DNA from: Cellulomonas sp. URHE0023 | Lineage (GTDB): Bacteria; Actinomycetota; Actinomycetes; Actinomycetales; Cellulomonadaceae | Direction of reading: 5' to 3' | DNA length: 64,000 nucleotides | NCBI RefSeq assembly: GCF_000688475.1 | Contig: NZ_JIAN01000005.1 | Coordinates: 620,001-684,000, forward strand | Part shown: positions 8,669-17,515 of the stretch, one piece after another | Numbering within the stretch: position 1 is the stretch's first letter | Layout: every line of letters starts with the position of its first letter | Made by a program: the position numbers and the translations under genes | The notes under the pieces: model-generated | Told to the model about the DNA's origin: nothing | The model's input: only the letters and a program-made list of their open reading frames with translations | Databases searched by the model: none

Positions 8669-9688
8669 TCAGCGCAGGCGCGGCGTGGAGTCCCGGATCA
8701 CGAGCTCGGTGTGGACCGTGCGGATCTCGGGCTCGTCGCCAGAGCCGGACAGGGCGAGCTCGGTAGCCATGTGACCCAGCTCGTGGAGCGGGAGACGCAC
8801 GGTCGTGAGGGCCGGCGTCACGTCGCGCAGCGTCGAGATGTCGTTGAACCCGGCAAGGGCCACGTCCTGCGGCACCCGGACGCCGGCCTCCCGCATGACG
8901 CCCAGCGCGCCGAGAGCCATGGTGTCGGCGACCGCGAAGATCATCTCGGGCAGCGTTCCCGCGGCCAGCAGGATCCGCATGGCCTCCTGGCCACCCGCAT
9001 GGTCCATCGAGGTGCTCACGATGTCGGCGTCGGCGATGGTCGTGCCGAGCTCGCGCAGGGTGAAGATGAACGCGTCCCGACGCTCGCGGGCGGACAGGTA
9101 GTCCTCCGGACCACCGAGCACCGCGAACCGCCGGTAGCCCAGGTCATGCATCGCCCGCGCGAGACTGCTGGCGCCCTGCGCGTTGTTGATGACGACGGTG
9201 TTCACACCGAGGATCGGCTGGCCGATGAGTGCTGCCGATCCACCGCTGGACCGGAAGTCCGCGAGCGCGAGCCGCAGATGGTCGTTGACCGCGACGTCGT
9301 CGCTCCGGCCGCCCGCCAGGACGATCGCCCGTGCCCTCTGACGGCGCAGGAGGTGCACCATCTCGATCTCGCGGGCGGGGTCGTTCTCGCTGCTGGCGAG
9401 CGTCAGCTGAAGTCCTGCAGCGTCGGCGGACTGCGCCACACCCGCCGCGATGGCGGAGAAGTAGGGGTCAGCGATGTTGTGCACGAGCAGGCCGAGCGAC
9501 GTCGTCCGGCCGCGCGCCATCGCCTGGGCGTTGGCGTCCGGGGTGTAGCGCAACCGCACCGCGGCGGCGAGGACACGGTCTCGCAGCTCGGCACCCACGG
9601 TCCGGCTCGCGGAGCCGTTGATGGCCCGCGACGCGGTCGCGAGCGAGACTCCGGCCTCGCGGGCCACGTCACTGAGCGTCACTGTCAT
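8669..9688 (-). CDS. LacI-family transcriptional regulator
   Basis: 339 residues. The N-terminal helix-turn-helix (about 1-55; LSDVAREAGVSLATASRAING) is followed by the hinge helix (DANAQAMARGR) that inserts into the operator minor groove. A periplasmic-binding-protein fold (about 60-330) then binds a small effector, usually a sugar. The family normally represses nearby carbohydrate genes. Its neighbours here are the ABC exporter genes (divergent) and the GGT-family gene (convergent), neither clearly a sugar gene, so its target is not evident. Confidence 0.9.
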   Translation of the reverse strand: MTVTLSDVAREAGVSLATASRAINGSASRTVGAELRDRVLAAAVRLRYTPDANAQAMARGRTTSLGLLVHNIADPYFSAIAAGVAQSADAAGLQLTLASSENDPAREIEMVHLLRRQRARAIVLAGGRSDDVAVNDHLRLALADFRSSGGSAALIGQPILGVNTVVINNAQGASSLARAMHDLGYRRFAVLGGPEDYLSARERRDAFIFTLRELGTTIADADIVSTSMDHAGGQEAMRILLAAGTLPEMIFAVADTMALGALGVMREAGVRVPQDVALAGFNDISTLRDVTPALTTVRLPLHELGHMATELALSGSGDEPEIRTVHTELVIRDSTPRLR

Positions 9689-9853
9689 GTGGGGAGAGTA
9701 CGGGTCAGCGACATCCCCGTTCGATGCCCCCTGCGAGGTTCGTACCGGTCAGTACGCTGTTGTGCCACAAAAGTTCATCCTGGACAGCGCCGCACCCACC
9801 GTGCGGGCCACTGCGGGCGCCCGCCCACGCGTCGTCCGCCGTCCGGTTGAGCC

Positions 9854-10822
9854 GTGTCGGATCCGTCTGATTCCATGGATTCCATGAGTGCGCTGACGAT
9901 GACAGCACTGAACAAGAGCTACGGCGCTGTCCGCGCGCTGAGAGACCTCTCGCTCGAGGTCCGCGCCGGCGAGATCGTGGGCTTCGTCGGCTCCAACGGA
10001 GCGGGAAAGTCGACGGCGATGCGCATCACGCTCGGGGTGGTCGCGGCCGACTCGGGCGAGGTGCGATGGGACGGCCGCCTGATCGACCTCGACGTCCGCC
10101 GACGCATCGGGTACATGCCTGAAGAGCGCGGTCTGTACCCGCGGATGCGCGTGGGCGAGCAGCTGACATACCTGGCGCGCCTGCACGGGCTGGACACCGC
10201 TCAGGCGACCACGTCCATGGAGCACTGGACCGAGGTGCTGGGAATCGCCGAGCGCCGTGGGGACGAGGTGCTCAAGCTGTCGCTCGGCAACCAGCAGCGC
10301 GTCCAGCTGGCCGCGGCCCTCGTCCACTCGCCAGAGATCCTGGTGCTCGACGAACCCTTCTCAGGCCTCGACCCGGTCGCGGTCGACGTCATGAGCGCGG
10401 TGCTGCGCGACCAGGCCGCGGCCGGCGTGCCCGTGCTGTTCTCGTCGCACCAGCTCGAGCTCGTCGAGTCTCTGTGCGACCGTGTCGGCATCATCAACAG
10501 CGGGTCGATCGTCGCGTTCGGCGACATCGAGACGCTGCGCCGGACGGACACTCGGCGCTGGGTGGTCGACGGGCCCCCGTACGCGAGCTGGCTGCCGTCG
10601 GTCCCCACCGCGTCCCTGATCTCGACCGAGGGCTCACGGACGGTCGTAGAGGTGCAGGACGCCTCACTGACCACGGTCGACCAGGAGCTGCTGGGTGCGG
10701 CCCTGGCGGCTGGACCGGTCCACGAGTTCACGCGGCAGCGTCCGTCGCTGACGGAGCTCTACCGGCACGTGGTGAGAACACCGTCGGAGGCGGTCCTCGA
10801 CGCGCAGGAGGTCAGCGCATGA
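9854..10822 (+). CDS. ABC exporter ATP-binding protein, NatA-like
   Basis: 322 residues. Walker A GSNGAGKST lies near residue 50, the signature LSLGNQQRVQLAAAL near 143, and Walker B ILVLDEPFSGLDPVA near 163, with the switch His in FSSHQLELVE. The C-terminal 90 residues form the DUF4162-type extension common in ATPases that pair with ABC-2 permeases. It would energise export by the permease whose ATG overlaps its stop (ATGA). The start is uncertain: GTG 9854, ATG 9875 and ATG 9884 are all in frame before the conserved MTALNKSYG. Confidence 0.9.
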   Translation: MSDPSDSMDSMSALTMTALNKSYGAVRALRDLSLEVRAGEIVGFVGSNGAGKSTAMRITLGVVAADSGEVRWDGRLIDLDVRRRIGYMPEERGLYPRMRVGEQLTYLARLHGLDTAQATTSMEHWTEVLGIAERRGDEVLKLSLGNQQRVQLAAALVHSPEILVLDEPFSGLDPVAVDVMSAVLRDQAAAGVPVLFSSHQLELVESLCDRVGIINSGSIVAFGDIETLRRTDTRRWVVDGPPYASWLPSVPTASLISTEGSRTVVEVQDASLTTVDQELLGAALAAGPVHEFTRQRPSLTELYRHVVRTPSEAVLDAQEVSA

Positions 10823-12027
10823 GCGTCACGTTCCACCCGGTGACCTCCTCGGAGGCGGTCCGCATGATCGCCGGCCGCGAGATCACGACGCGGGTCCGCT
10901 CGAAGGCCTTCATCTGGACGACGATCGCCCTGGTCGCCGGGGTGGTCCTGGGGGGCGTCATCCTGCACCTCGCCGCCCCGGACGACGACGAGGGCCAGAG
11001 CGTCGGGCTGACGTCCGCCGCCTCCGACGTGTCCGAGATCCTCGTCGGTACCGCCCAGGTGTCGGGCGTCACCGTGACCACGCAGGACGTGTCCGACGAG
11101 GCGGCGGGCGAACAGCTGCTTCGCGACGGCAAGATCGACGCACTCGTGACGTCCACCGACCCGTTCACCGTCGTGGTCCACGAGTCGCTGCCCGAGTCGC
11201 TGACTCCGGTCTTCACCTCGGTGGCTCAGCAGGTCGCGCTGTCGTCGGCGATCACCGACCTCGGGGGCAACCCCGCCTCGGTGAGCGCGGAGATCGCGGC
11301 CGCCACCCCGACCGTCACGGCACTGGAACCTCCGCCCGAGCGCGACGCCGCGCAGGTCGCCGCCGGCTTCATCGCGGGAATCCTGCTGTTCGTCACGCTC
11401 ATCTCCACCGGCCAGCTCGTCGCGCAGGGCGTCGTCGAGGAGAAGTCGAGCCGCGTGGTCGAGCTGCTCCTGGCGACCGTCCGTCCGTGGCAGCTCATGG
11501 CCGGGAAGGTGCTCGGCATCGGCTTCATCGGCCTCGCGCAGATCGTGCTCGTCGTGACCGCCGGCGCTGGGACCGCGGCCGCGCTCGGTCTTGTCGACGC
11601 GTCGAGCCTCGACGTCGGCACCACCGCGCTCTGGGTGGTGGTCTGGTTCGTCGTCGGGTTCACCACGTACGCGCTCGCGCTCGGGGCCCTCGCGGCGCTC
11701 GTCTCCCGGCAGGAGGACGTCGGGTCGGTGACCGCACCCGTCATCACCGTGATGATGATCCCGTACATCATCGGGGTCAGCATCGCCCCGTGGGACCCGA
11801 CCAACCCCCTCGTCGTCGCGCTGTCCTTCATCCCGTTCTGCGCGCCCCTGATCATGCCGATCCGGATCGCCCTGGGCGAGGTCGCGCCATGGGAGGTCGC
11901 GGTCTCCCTGGGGCTCTCGCTCGCAGTCATTCCGGTGCTCGTCTGGTTCGCCGGACGCGTCTACTCGAACGCGGTCCTGCACAGCGGCGGCCGCATCAAG
12001 CTGAAGGACGCTCTCGCGGGGCGCTGA
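10819..12027 (+). CDS. ABC-2 type exporter permease, NatB-like
   Basis: 402 residues from ATG 10819, overlapping the ATPase gene by 4 bp. The layout is that of NatB/ABC2_membrane_3 proteins: one N-terminal transmembrane helix (about 30-52), a large extracytoplasmic domain (about 53-185), then five or six helices in the C-terminal half. GVVEEKSSRVVELLLATVRPWQLMAGKVLG, typical of the coupling region, falls between the first two of these. Such pairs export sodium, peptides or drugs; the cargo here cannot be read from sequence. Confidence 0.88.
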   Translation: MSVTFHPVTSSEAVRMIAGREITTRVRSKAFIWTTIALVAGVVLGGVILHLAAPDDDEGQSVGLTSAASDVSEILVGTAQVSGVTVTTQDVSDEAAGEQLLRDGKIDALVTSTDPFTVVVHESLPESLTPVFTSVAQQVALSSAITDLGGNPASVSAEIAAATPTVTALEPPPERDAAQVAAGFIAGILLFVTLISTGQLVAQGVVEEKSSRVVELLLATVRPWQLMAGKVLGIGFIGLAQIVLVVTAGAGTAAALGLVDASSLDVGTTALWVVVWFVVGFTTYALALGALAALVSRQEDVGSVTAPVITVMMIPYIIGVSIAPWDPTNPLVVALSFIPFCAPLIMPIRIALGEVAPWEVAVSLGLSLAVIPVLVWFAGRVYSNAVLHSGGRIKLKDALAGR

Positions 12028-12098
12028 GTGGCGCTCACCCTCCCACCCGCTCGCTCAGCGGCCTGCCGCCGCGCGTGCCGGGTCGGTAAGGTCGGTTC

Positions 12099-12524
12099 AT
12101 GGAGCTGGTGGACTACGTCTCGACCTTCATCTGCGTGGCACCCGATTCGGCCGCCGTCGCAGGGATCGAGCCTGCGCCGCGTGGCGACGCTCCTACCGTG
12201 GCGTCCGCCATGTACGACATGCTCACATCCGCGCCGCCGTACACCTACCGGAGCTCCGACGTGATCTTCACGGTCTGGGCCGACCGCAACGGCGTCGCAC
12301 CGGAGACGCGTCCCGAGGTCTGGCCGACGTTCTTCCAGGGCCCCCACGCCTGCCTGCGCTCCTCGGACCTCGGCAAGAAGTACGGCTGGGGGATCCACGC
12401 CGACGCCGACGGGCGGCTGGCCGTCTACGCGGTGGGGACGCCGGAGTACGCGGCGCTGGCGGCGGGGTTCTCGCGCGACGGGTCACCGGTGAAAGTGACA
12501 CGGGCGCTGCGCTCCGGTCGCTGA
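12099..12524 (+). CDS. DUF6157 family protein
   Basis: A 141-residue soluble protein. It matches my recollection of DUF6157 members: an opening DYVSTFICVAPD, the PTVASAMYDMLTSAPPYTYRSSDVIF segment and a C-terminal KYGWGIHADADGRLAVYAVGTPEY. The family is small, single-domain and scattered through bacteria, with no known biochemical role. It stands alone 71 bp after the ABC permease, with a short inverted repeat (CGCTGAG/CTCAGCG) in the gap. Confidence 0.75.
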   Translation: MELVDYVSTFICVAPDSAAVAGIEPAPRGDAPTVASAMYDMLTSAPPYTYRSSDVIFTVWADRNGVAPETRPEVWPTFFQGPHACLRSSDLGKKYGWGIHADADGRLAVYAVGTPEYAALAAGFSRDGSPVKVTRALRSGR

Positions 12525-12543
12525 TGACCCGGCTCGAGCGATC

Positions 12544-12726
12544 GTGACTCCTCTCGAACCGGACGACGAGGTTCCCTACCGGCACCCGCTGTCGCGGCGG
12601 ATCGTGGCTGGCGTCGCCATCGTCGCGCTCGTGCTCTCGGCGATCGGCGTGGGCGTGGCGATCGCTCGTGCCCAGTGGGGTCCGCCCCCCGACCCCGTCG
12701 AGCAGCAGCAACAGGTCCCGGCGTGA
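12544..12726 (+). CDS. Small single-pass membrane protein
   Basis: A 60-residue product from GTG 12544. An acidic N-terminus with PYRHPLSRR precedes one strong transmembrane helix (about residues 21-42, IVAGVAIVALVLSAIGVGVAI), then a short Pro/Gln-rich tail. It lies 19 bp after the DUF6157 gene on the same strand. Function is unknown; the hydrophobic helix and codon bias support it being expressed. Confidence 0.6.
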   Translation: MTPLEPDDEVPYRHPLSRRIVAGVAIVALVLSAIGVGVAIARAQWGPPPDPVEQQQQVPA

Positions 12727-12812
12727 GGGCCTCGCGCGCGTGAGGTCACGGGCACTCACCACGGGCGTCACGACTCGTCCGGCGTGTGGGTCGGTGCGAC
12801 GACAATGGCGCC

Positions 12813-14456
12813 GTGACCCTGCTGCTCCTGCTCGACGACGCCACCAGCGCGGACGCAGTCGTCATGCAGGAGCTCACGGACGAGGGGGCGCTCGTCGCGA
12901 CGGAGACGGTGCTCGTGGCAAACCTTGCCCAGACGGTCCGCGACCGAGAGGCCGACCAGCCCCGCTGGGTCTGGGACGACACCTCACGCCGCTACCCCGC
13001 GCTGCTGGACGCCGGTGTCCGCGTCCAGCGCTGCCACGACCTGCGGCTCTGCCACGCCATCGTGCGCCGCAGCATCTACGCGCGCGGCTCGGAGCTGGCG
13101 CAGGGACCCACGACCGCCTGGGACGGGCCGCGGCCCGGCGCTCCCGAGCCGGTCGAGGTCAGCCTCTTCGACGAGGAACGGCCACAGACGCTGGACTGCG
13201 CCGACGAGCTGCGCCGACAGCTCGCCGCCGTGGCCGCGTCCGACGAGCCCGGCAGGCTCCGGCTCCTGCTCGCCGCCGAGTCGACGGGCGCGCTGATCGC
13301 CGCCGAGATGAACCACGTCGGCGTGCCGTGGAGCGTCGCGGCCCACGACCGGATCCTGACCGAGATGCTCGGTCCGCGCCCCCGCAACGGACGGCCGGCC
13401 AAGCTCGAGGCACTTGCCGAGGAGGTCCGCGAGGCACTGGCGCAGCCGAACCTCAACCTCGACTCCCAGCAGGACCTGCTGCGCGGCCTGCGTGCGGCGG
13501 GCTACGACGTCGAGTCGACCAGCCGGTGGGAGATCAAGGACATCGACCTGCCCGCGACCGAGCCCCTCCTCGCCTACAAGAAGCTCGCCCGTCTGCTGAG
13601 CTCCAACGGCTGGGCGTGGATGGACACCTGGGTGCACCGCGGCCGGTTCCGTCCCGACTGCGTACCCGGCGGGGTGGTGACGGGCCGGTGGGCGACGAGC
13701 GGCGGCGGAGCGCTGCAGCTCCCCGCCAGCATCCGAGGCGCCGTACGGGCGGACGACGGCTGGAAGCTCGTGGTCGCTGACGCCGCACAGCTCGAGCCAC
13801 GGGTGCTGGCCGCGATGTCCGGGGACACGGCCATGGCGGCGGCGGGCCGGCACGCCGACCTCTACCAGGGCGTGGTCGACGCGGGAATTGTCGAGACCCG
13901 GGCGCAGGCCAAGGTGGCCATGCTCGGTGCCATCTACGGTGCGACCACCGGCCCGAGCGCGGTGCTCATGCCCCGGCTGACGCAAGGGTTCCCGCGGGCG
14001 GTTGCCCTGGTCGAGGCCGCGGCGCGGGCCGGTGAGCGGGGTGACGTCGTCGCGACCTGGCTCGGCCGGACCTCCCCCGCGCCCGATGCCGCCTGGCGGG
14101 ACGCGCTCGCGGCAGCGTCGGCGGAAGGCGCCGGCGCGGACGACGTGCGAGCGGCGAGGAGGCGCGGGCGGGACTGGGGACGGTTCACCCGCAACTTCGT
14201 CGTCCAGGGCACCGCCGCCGAGTGGGCCCTGTGCTGGATGGCCTCACTTCGCAGACGGCTGCGCGAGCACGACGCGCACCTGGTGTTCTTCCTGCACGAC
14301 GAGGTGATGGTGCACGCGCCCGCGGACGAGGCGGACGCCGTCGCCGAAGCCGTACGGGAGGCGGCACTCGAGGCCGGGCACCTGCTGTTCGGGGACACCC
14401 CGGTGGACTTCGCCCTCAACGTGGCCGTGGTGGACAGCTACGACCAGGCGAAGTGA
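12813..14456 (+). CDS. Family A DNA polymerase-like protein with degenerate 3'-5' exonuclease region
   Basis: 547 residues from GTG 12813. The C-terminal two thirds is a PolI-type polymerase domain. Motif A is VVADAAQLEPRVLA: the metal-binding Asp is kept, but the usual Tyr-Ser of DYSQIELR is replaced. Motif B is AKVAMLGAIYGATTG, and motif C is FLHDEVMVHAP with the second catalytic Asp. The N-terminal 190 residues align in position with the proofreading domain, but I cannot find its DxE and other acidic motifs. There is no 5'-3' exonuclease domain, so this is a second, short polymerase rather than the cell's PolA. Related short proteins are common in actinobacteria. Confidence 0.85.
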   Translation: MTLLLLLDDATSADAVVMQELTDEGALVATETVLVANLAQTVRDREADQPRWVWDDTSRRYPALLDAGVRVQRCHDLRLCHAIVRRSIYARGSELAQGPTTAWDGPRPGAPEPVEVSLFDEERPQTLDCADELRRQLAAVAASDEPGRLRLLLAAESTGALIAAEMNHVGVPWSVAAHDRILTEMLGPRPRNGRPAKLEALAEEVREALAQPNLNLDSQQDLLRGLRAAGYDVESTSRWEIKDIDLPATEPLLAYKKLARLLSSNGWAWMDTWVHRGRFRPDCVPGGVVTGRWATSGGGALQLPASIRGAVRADDGWKLVVADAAQLEPRVLAAMSGDTAMAAAGRHADLYQGVVDAGIVETRAQAKVAMLGAIYGATTGPSAVLMPRLTQGFPRAVALVEAAARAGERGDVVATWLGRTSPAPDAAWRDALAAASAEGAGADDVRAARRRGRDWGRFTRNFVVQGTAAEWALCWMASLRRRLREHDAHLVFFLHDEVMVHAPADEADAVAEAVREAALEAGHLLFGDTPVDFALNVAVVDSYDQAK

Positions 14457-14466
14457 GCCTGCTTCG

Positions 14467-14985
14467 TCAGTGCAGGAGGATCTTGAGCAGGATCACGACC
14501 ATCCCGAACGCGACCGCGAGCGCGGTCTCCCCGATCAGCGGCCACTTGCGAGCACCCGCGCGGAAGGCAGCGAGGCAGCCCGCCGCACCGAGCATCGCGA
14601 CCGTGAACCACAGGGCCGTCCACGCGGCCGTCGCGACGTCCAGACCGAAGAGTCGGCCGCCCGCGAAGACGATCATCACGGGCAGTCCCCCGACCAGCAC
14701 CCCGGTGTTGTTCCGGAATGCGTACATCAGTCGCCGACCGGTCGAGTTCGCGTAGTCGTGGAAGCGACCGCCGACCGCGTCGACGTAGATGTGCGCGAGC
14801 CAGTAGGTGATGTTCACCAAGCCGGTCGCCAGGAAGACCGATCCACCGTCGTCCGACTTCGCGCTCGAGATCGCGAGGACCGAGCCGGCCACCAGAGCGC
14901 CGTACAGGAACTCGTCGATCTGGCGTTCGCGAACGAGCTTGCGCACCGCGCGCCGGATGGGATGGTCTGTCGCCTGGTCCGTCAC
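14467..14985 (-). CDS. Hypothetical integral membrane protein
   Basis: 172 residues, GTG start at 14985. A basic/acidic N-terminus (IRRAVRKLVRERQIDEFLYG) leads into about four transmembrane helices (around residues 29-41, 47-65, 93-110 and 115-170). The YWLAHIYVDAVGGRF motif after helix 2 resembles bacterial four-helix membrane proteins of unknown function. Ten bases separate its stop from that of the convergent polymerase gene. No specific family is recognised. Confidence 0.65.
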   Translation of the reverse strand: MTDQATDHPIRRAVRKLVRERQIDEFLYGALVAGSVLAISSAKSDDGGSVFLATGLVNITYWLAHIYVDAVGGRFHDYANSTGRRLMYAFRNNTGVLVGGLPVMIVFAGGRLFGLDVATAAWTALWFTVAMLGAAGCLAAFRAGARKWPLIGETALAVAFGMVVILLKILLH

Positions 14986-15037
14986 GTCATCCAGTCTGGA
15001 CCCACACGCAGGGCCGCGCGGGTGCGACGATCACCCC

Positions 15038-16018
15038 ATGAAGCGAATCGGAGCGGCCGCACTCGCACTCGCGGCGCTCTTGGCCGTGCTCGTGCGTGCG
15101 AGCCCCCGACCGACCGCACTGTTCTACCGGCGGCGTTTCGACCGCAACGGCGCACGCCGGTCCCTCGCCGCGGCCACGTTCGTGCCCGACGGAGTGACGA
15201 GCCTGCGCGACCTGCCGTACCGCCCAGGTGATCGCGACGCGCTGCTCGACGTCCACCGGCCACCCATCGGCCGGGGCACCGGCGCGACGATCGTCTGGGT
15301 GCACGGCGGAGCCTGGCTGTCCGGCAACAAGGACCACATCGCCAACTTCCTGCGGGTGCTCGCGGCCGGCGGATTCACCGTGGTCGGCGTCGACTACTCG
15401 ATCGCCCCGGAGGCCCGGTACCCGACGCCCGTCCGGCAGGTCCTCGACGCGCTCGGCTTCCTGTCCGAGCACGCGTCCGAGCTCGGGGTGGACCCGTCAC
15501 GGATCGTGCTGGCCGGCGACTCTGCGGGCGCGCAGATCGCTGCGCAGGTGGCGGGCATGATCACCAACGCCGCCTACGCCTCGTCGATGCAGATGCGTCC
15601 CACGATCGAGCCCGCTCACCTCGTGGGCACCGTCCTGTTCTGCGGCGCGTTCGACATGTCCCTGATCCGGCCGCTGCGCGGCCGCACCCGGTGGTTCGTC
15701 GACTCGATCATGTGGGCCTTCACCGGCACCTCGCAGTACTTGGACGATCCGCGGTTCGCCGGACTGTCGGTCGCTCACCACGTCACCGGCGACTTCCCCC
15801 CGACGTTCTTGTCGTGTGGAGCGGACGACCCGATGATGGCGCACCAGTACGTCATGGCGGACGCCCTCGAGACGGCGGGTGTCCGCCACGAGACGCACGT
15901 CGCTCCGGACGCGGGCCACCAGTACCAGTTCGACCTGGCCACCCCTGCCGCGCACGAGGCGATCACCGCAATCCAGGCCTTCGTCACGACGCTGGTCCCG
16001 GCCCCCGGAGCGCCCTGA
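15038..16018 (+). CDS. Alpha/beta hydrolase (acetyl-esterase/HSL type)
   Basis: 326 residues from ATG 15038. The N-terminus has a hydrophobic segment (AALALAALLAVLVRA) that could be a signal anchor. The esterase fold follows: oxyanion-hole WVHGGAW near residue 88, nucleophile elbow GDSAGA, an acid in CGADDPMM, and the catalytic His in DAGHQYQF. This HGGxW plus GxSAG pattern is typical of BD-FAE/hormone-sensitive-lipase type carboxylesterases. It could deacylate small esters or decorated sugars; nothing more precise is supported. It converges on the LacI gene at 16058. Confidence 0.85.
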   Translation: MKRIGAAALALAALLAVLVRASPRPTALFYRRRFDRNGARRSLAAATFVPDGVTSLRDLPYRPGDRDALLDVHRPPIGRGTGATIVWVHGGAWLSGNKDHIANFLRVLAAGGFTVVGVDYSIAPEARYPTPVRQVLDALGFLSEHASELGVDPSRIVLAGDSAGAQIAAQVAGMITNAAYASSMQMRPTIEPAHLVGTVLFCGAFDMSLIRPLRGRTRWFVDSIMWAFTGTSQYLDDPRFAGLSVAHHVTGDFPPTFLSCGADDPMMAHQYVMADALETAGVRHETHVAPDAGHQYQFDLATPAAHEAITAIQAFVTTLVPAPGAP

Positions 16019-16057
16019 CGCCACCCGTCGGCAAGCCCAGGCCCACCGGACGGCCCG

Positions 16058-17173
16058 TCAGGCGGAGTCGCGGATGTGGAGGCTCGGCTCGAAGATGACG
16101 GACGTGACGCGCCGGTCCGGCTCGGCGATCGTGTCGAGCAGGATCTTGGCCATCTCGATCGCCATCTCCTCGATCGGCTGGCGCACCGAGGTCAGGGAGG
16201 GTCGGGTCAGGGCGCCGACGGAGCTGTCGTCGAAGCCGATCACGCGGACGTCGTCGGGGACTCGGCGCCCGGCGACGTGCAGGGCCTCGATGGCTCCGAG
16301 CGCCATGAGGTCGTTGGCGGCGAACACGCCGTCGATGTCGGCGTACCTCCCGAGCAGCGACGTCATCGCCTTGACGCCGCTCTCGAACGTGAAGTTGCCG
16401 AACTCGGCTGCCACGAACGCCTGGCCGTGTCGGGCCATGGCGTCCCGGAAGCCCGAGAGCCGGTCCGCGGCGGACCCGACGTCGATCGGACCGGAGACAG
16501 CCGCGACGTGCCGGCAGCCGCGAGACACCAGGTGCTCGGCGGCCAGGCCGGCACCGTCGCGGTTGGCGACGTCCACGAAGCTCAGCGGGATGGGGTGCGA
16601 GGGGCGCGCGAACATGACGGCGGGCAGGCCTGCGTCGACGAGCAGGCCCGGCATCGGGTCGTCGGCGCGAGTCGAGACGACCAGTGCACCGTCCGCGTTG
16701 CCGTTGCGCAGGGTGCTGAGCACGCGGGCCCGGTCGTTGTCGGTCTCGGCGAGCATCAGGATCGGGTCCACGTCGTGCGGCCGCAGGGCACGCAGCAGGC
16801 CACCGACGATGCGGCCGAAGAACGGGTCGGCGAAGTCGATGGTCGACAGCGCGCCCTCGTGCCCCTGGTCCTCGACGCCCGAGACGACGACGATCACGGC
16901 GCCGGTGCGGCGGGTGACCAGCGAGCGCGCGGCGAGGTTGGGCACGTAGCCGGTGGTCGCGATCGCGGCCTTGACCACGTTCTGGATCTCTGGCGCGACG
17001 GCGCGCTTGCCGTTGACCACGCGGGAGACCGTGGCCCGCGAGACGCCCGCGACGCGGGCGACGTCTTCCAGGGTGGGCGCACCGCGTCCGAGCCCGGGCG
17101 CGGCCACGCCGTCCGGCGCCGGCTCGAGCGTCGTGACGGGACCTGAGGCCGCGAGCCCCCTGTCGTCCTCCAT
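16058..17173 (-). CDS. LacI-family regulator of the adjacent polysaccharide locus
   Basis: 371 residues with an unusual 30-residue N-terminal extension before the helix-turn-helix (TLEDVARVAGVSRATVSRVVNGKRAV, about 33-58) and hinge (NLAARSLVTRR). The sugar-binding core ends RQPIEEMAIEMAKILLDTI. It is transcribed divergently from the multi-CBM glycosidase gene. Two inverted copies of a 16-bp AGAGCGCTCT-centred site lie at 17194-17209, 21 bp upstream of its own start, and 17370-17385, upstream of the glycosidase. This resembles CelR/CebR circuits of cellulolytic actinobacteria, so autorepression and control of the glycosidase are likely. The inducer is unknown. Confidence 0.92.
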   Translation of the reverse strand: MEDDRGLAASGPVTTLEPAPDGVAAPGLGRGAPTLEDVARVAGVSRATVSRVVNGKRAVAPEIQNVVKAAIATTGYVPNLAARSLVTRRTGAVIVVVSGVEDQGHEGALSTIDFADPFFGRIVGGLLRALRPHDVDPILMLAETDNDRARVLSTLRNGNADGALVVSTRADDPMPGLLVDAGLPAVMFARPSHPIPLSFVDVANRDGAGLAAEHLVSRGCRHVAAVSGPIDVGSAADRLSGFRDAMARHGQAFVAAEFGNFTFESGVKAMTSLLGRYADIDGVFAANDLMALGAIEALHVAGRRVPDDVRVIGFDDSSVGALTRPSLTSVRQPIEEMAIEMAKILLDTIAEPDRRVTSVIFEPSLHIRDSA

Positions 17174-17193
17174 GGTGCGAAATCTACCAGCGC

Positions 17194-17209
17194 CGGAGAG
17201 CGCTCTATC
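17194..17209. promoter_or_regulatory. LacI-type operator copy 1
   Basis: CGGAGAGCGCTCTATC is built on the perfect 10-bp palindrome AGAGCGCTCT (17197-17206). The central CG and GAGCGCTC core resemble the CelR operator TGGGAGCGCTCCCA known from cellulolytic actinobacteria. It lies 21 bp upstream of the lacI-family start codon, so it probably mediates autoregulation. The identical 16-mer occurs inverted at 17370-17385. Confidence 0.75.
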
Positions 17210-17369
17210 GCATCAAGCCCCAGGAGCTGCGTGTGGCGTCCACGACCGGGCACCTGGGCCGTTCCCGGGCTATGCGGCCGGGTGAAATCGGGTATAGCGT
17301 CCCTCCCGGAGCAGAACGGACTGCCTTTCCGACCCGATCCACCTGGAGAGGTGCCACTCGCGCTCCGTT

Positions 17370-17385
17370 GATAGAGCGCTCTCCG
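17370..17385. promoter_or_regulatory. LacI-type operator copy 2
   Basis: GATAGAGCGCTCTCCG is the exact reverse complement of the copy at 17194-17209, including its three bases of asymmetric flank on each side. It lies about 131 bp upstream of the glycosidase start. Conservation beyond the palindrome suggests both sites bind the same LacI dimer; two sites 176 bp apart could support DNA looping. Confidence 0.75.
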
Positions 17386-17515
17386 AGCGCTAGCGCAACG
17401 AACGACAGCTCAACGACGAACTGCAACGCCTGGCGCATCGGATCGACAACGAGGTCGACTGCGGAGCTCGACCTCGACGACCTTGCCACGGGCCGAGCCT
17501 TGAGGAGAGAAACCT

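Larger units (their letters stand above)
17174..17515. other. 342-bp divergent regulatory region without genes
   Basis: This spacer separates the LacI gene from the secreted glycosidase gene. It holds the two LacI-type operator copies at 17194-17209 and 17370-17385. A possible -10 element (TATAGC, about 17293) lies between them, and a GAGGAG ribosome binding site sits near 17502 before the GTG start. I see no convincing open frame or structured RNA in it. Confidence 0.6.

Noticed and set aside
9689-9853. A LacI operator between the regulator at 8669 and the ABC exporter
   Set aside because: Only partial symmetry around ACCGGT is visible; no palindrome of the quality seen at 17.2 kb.
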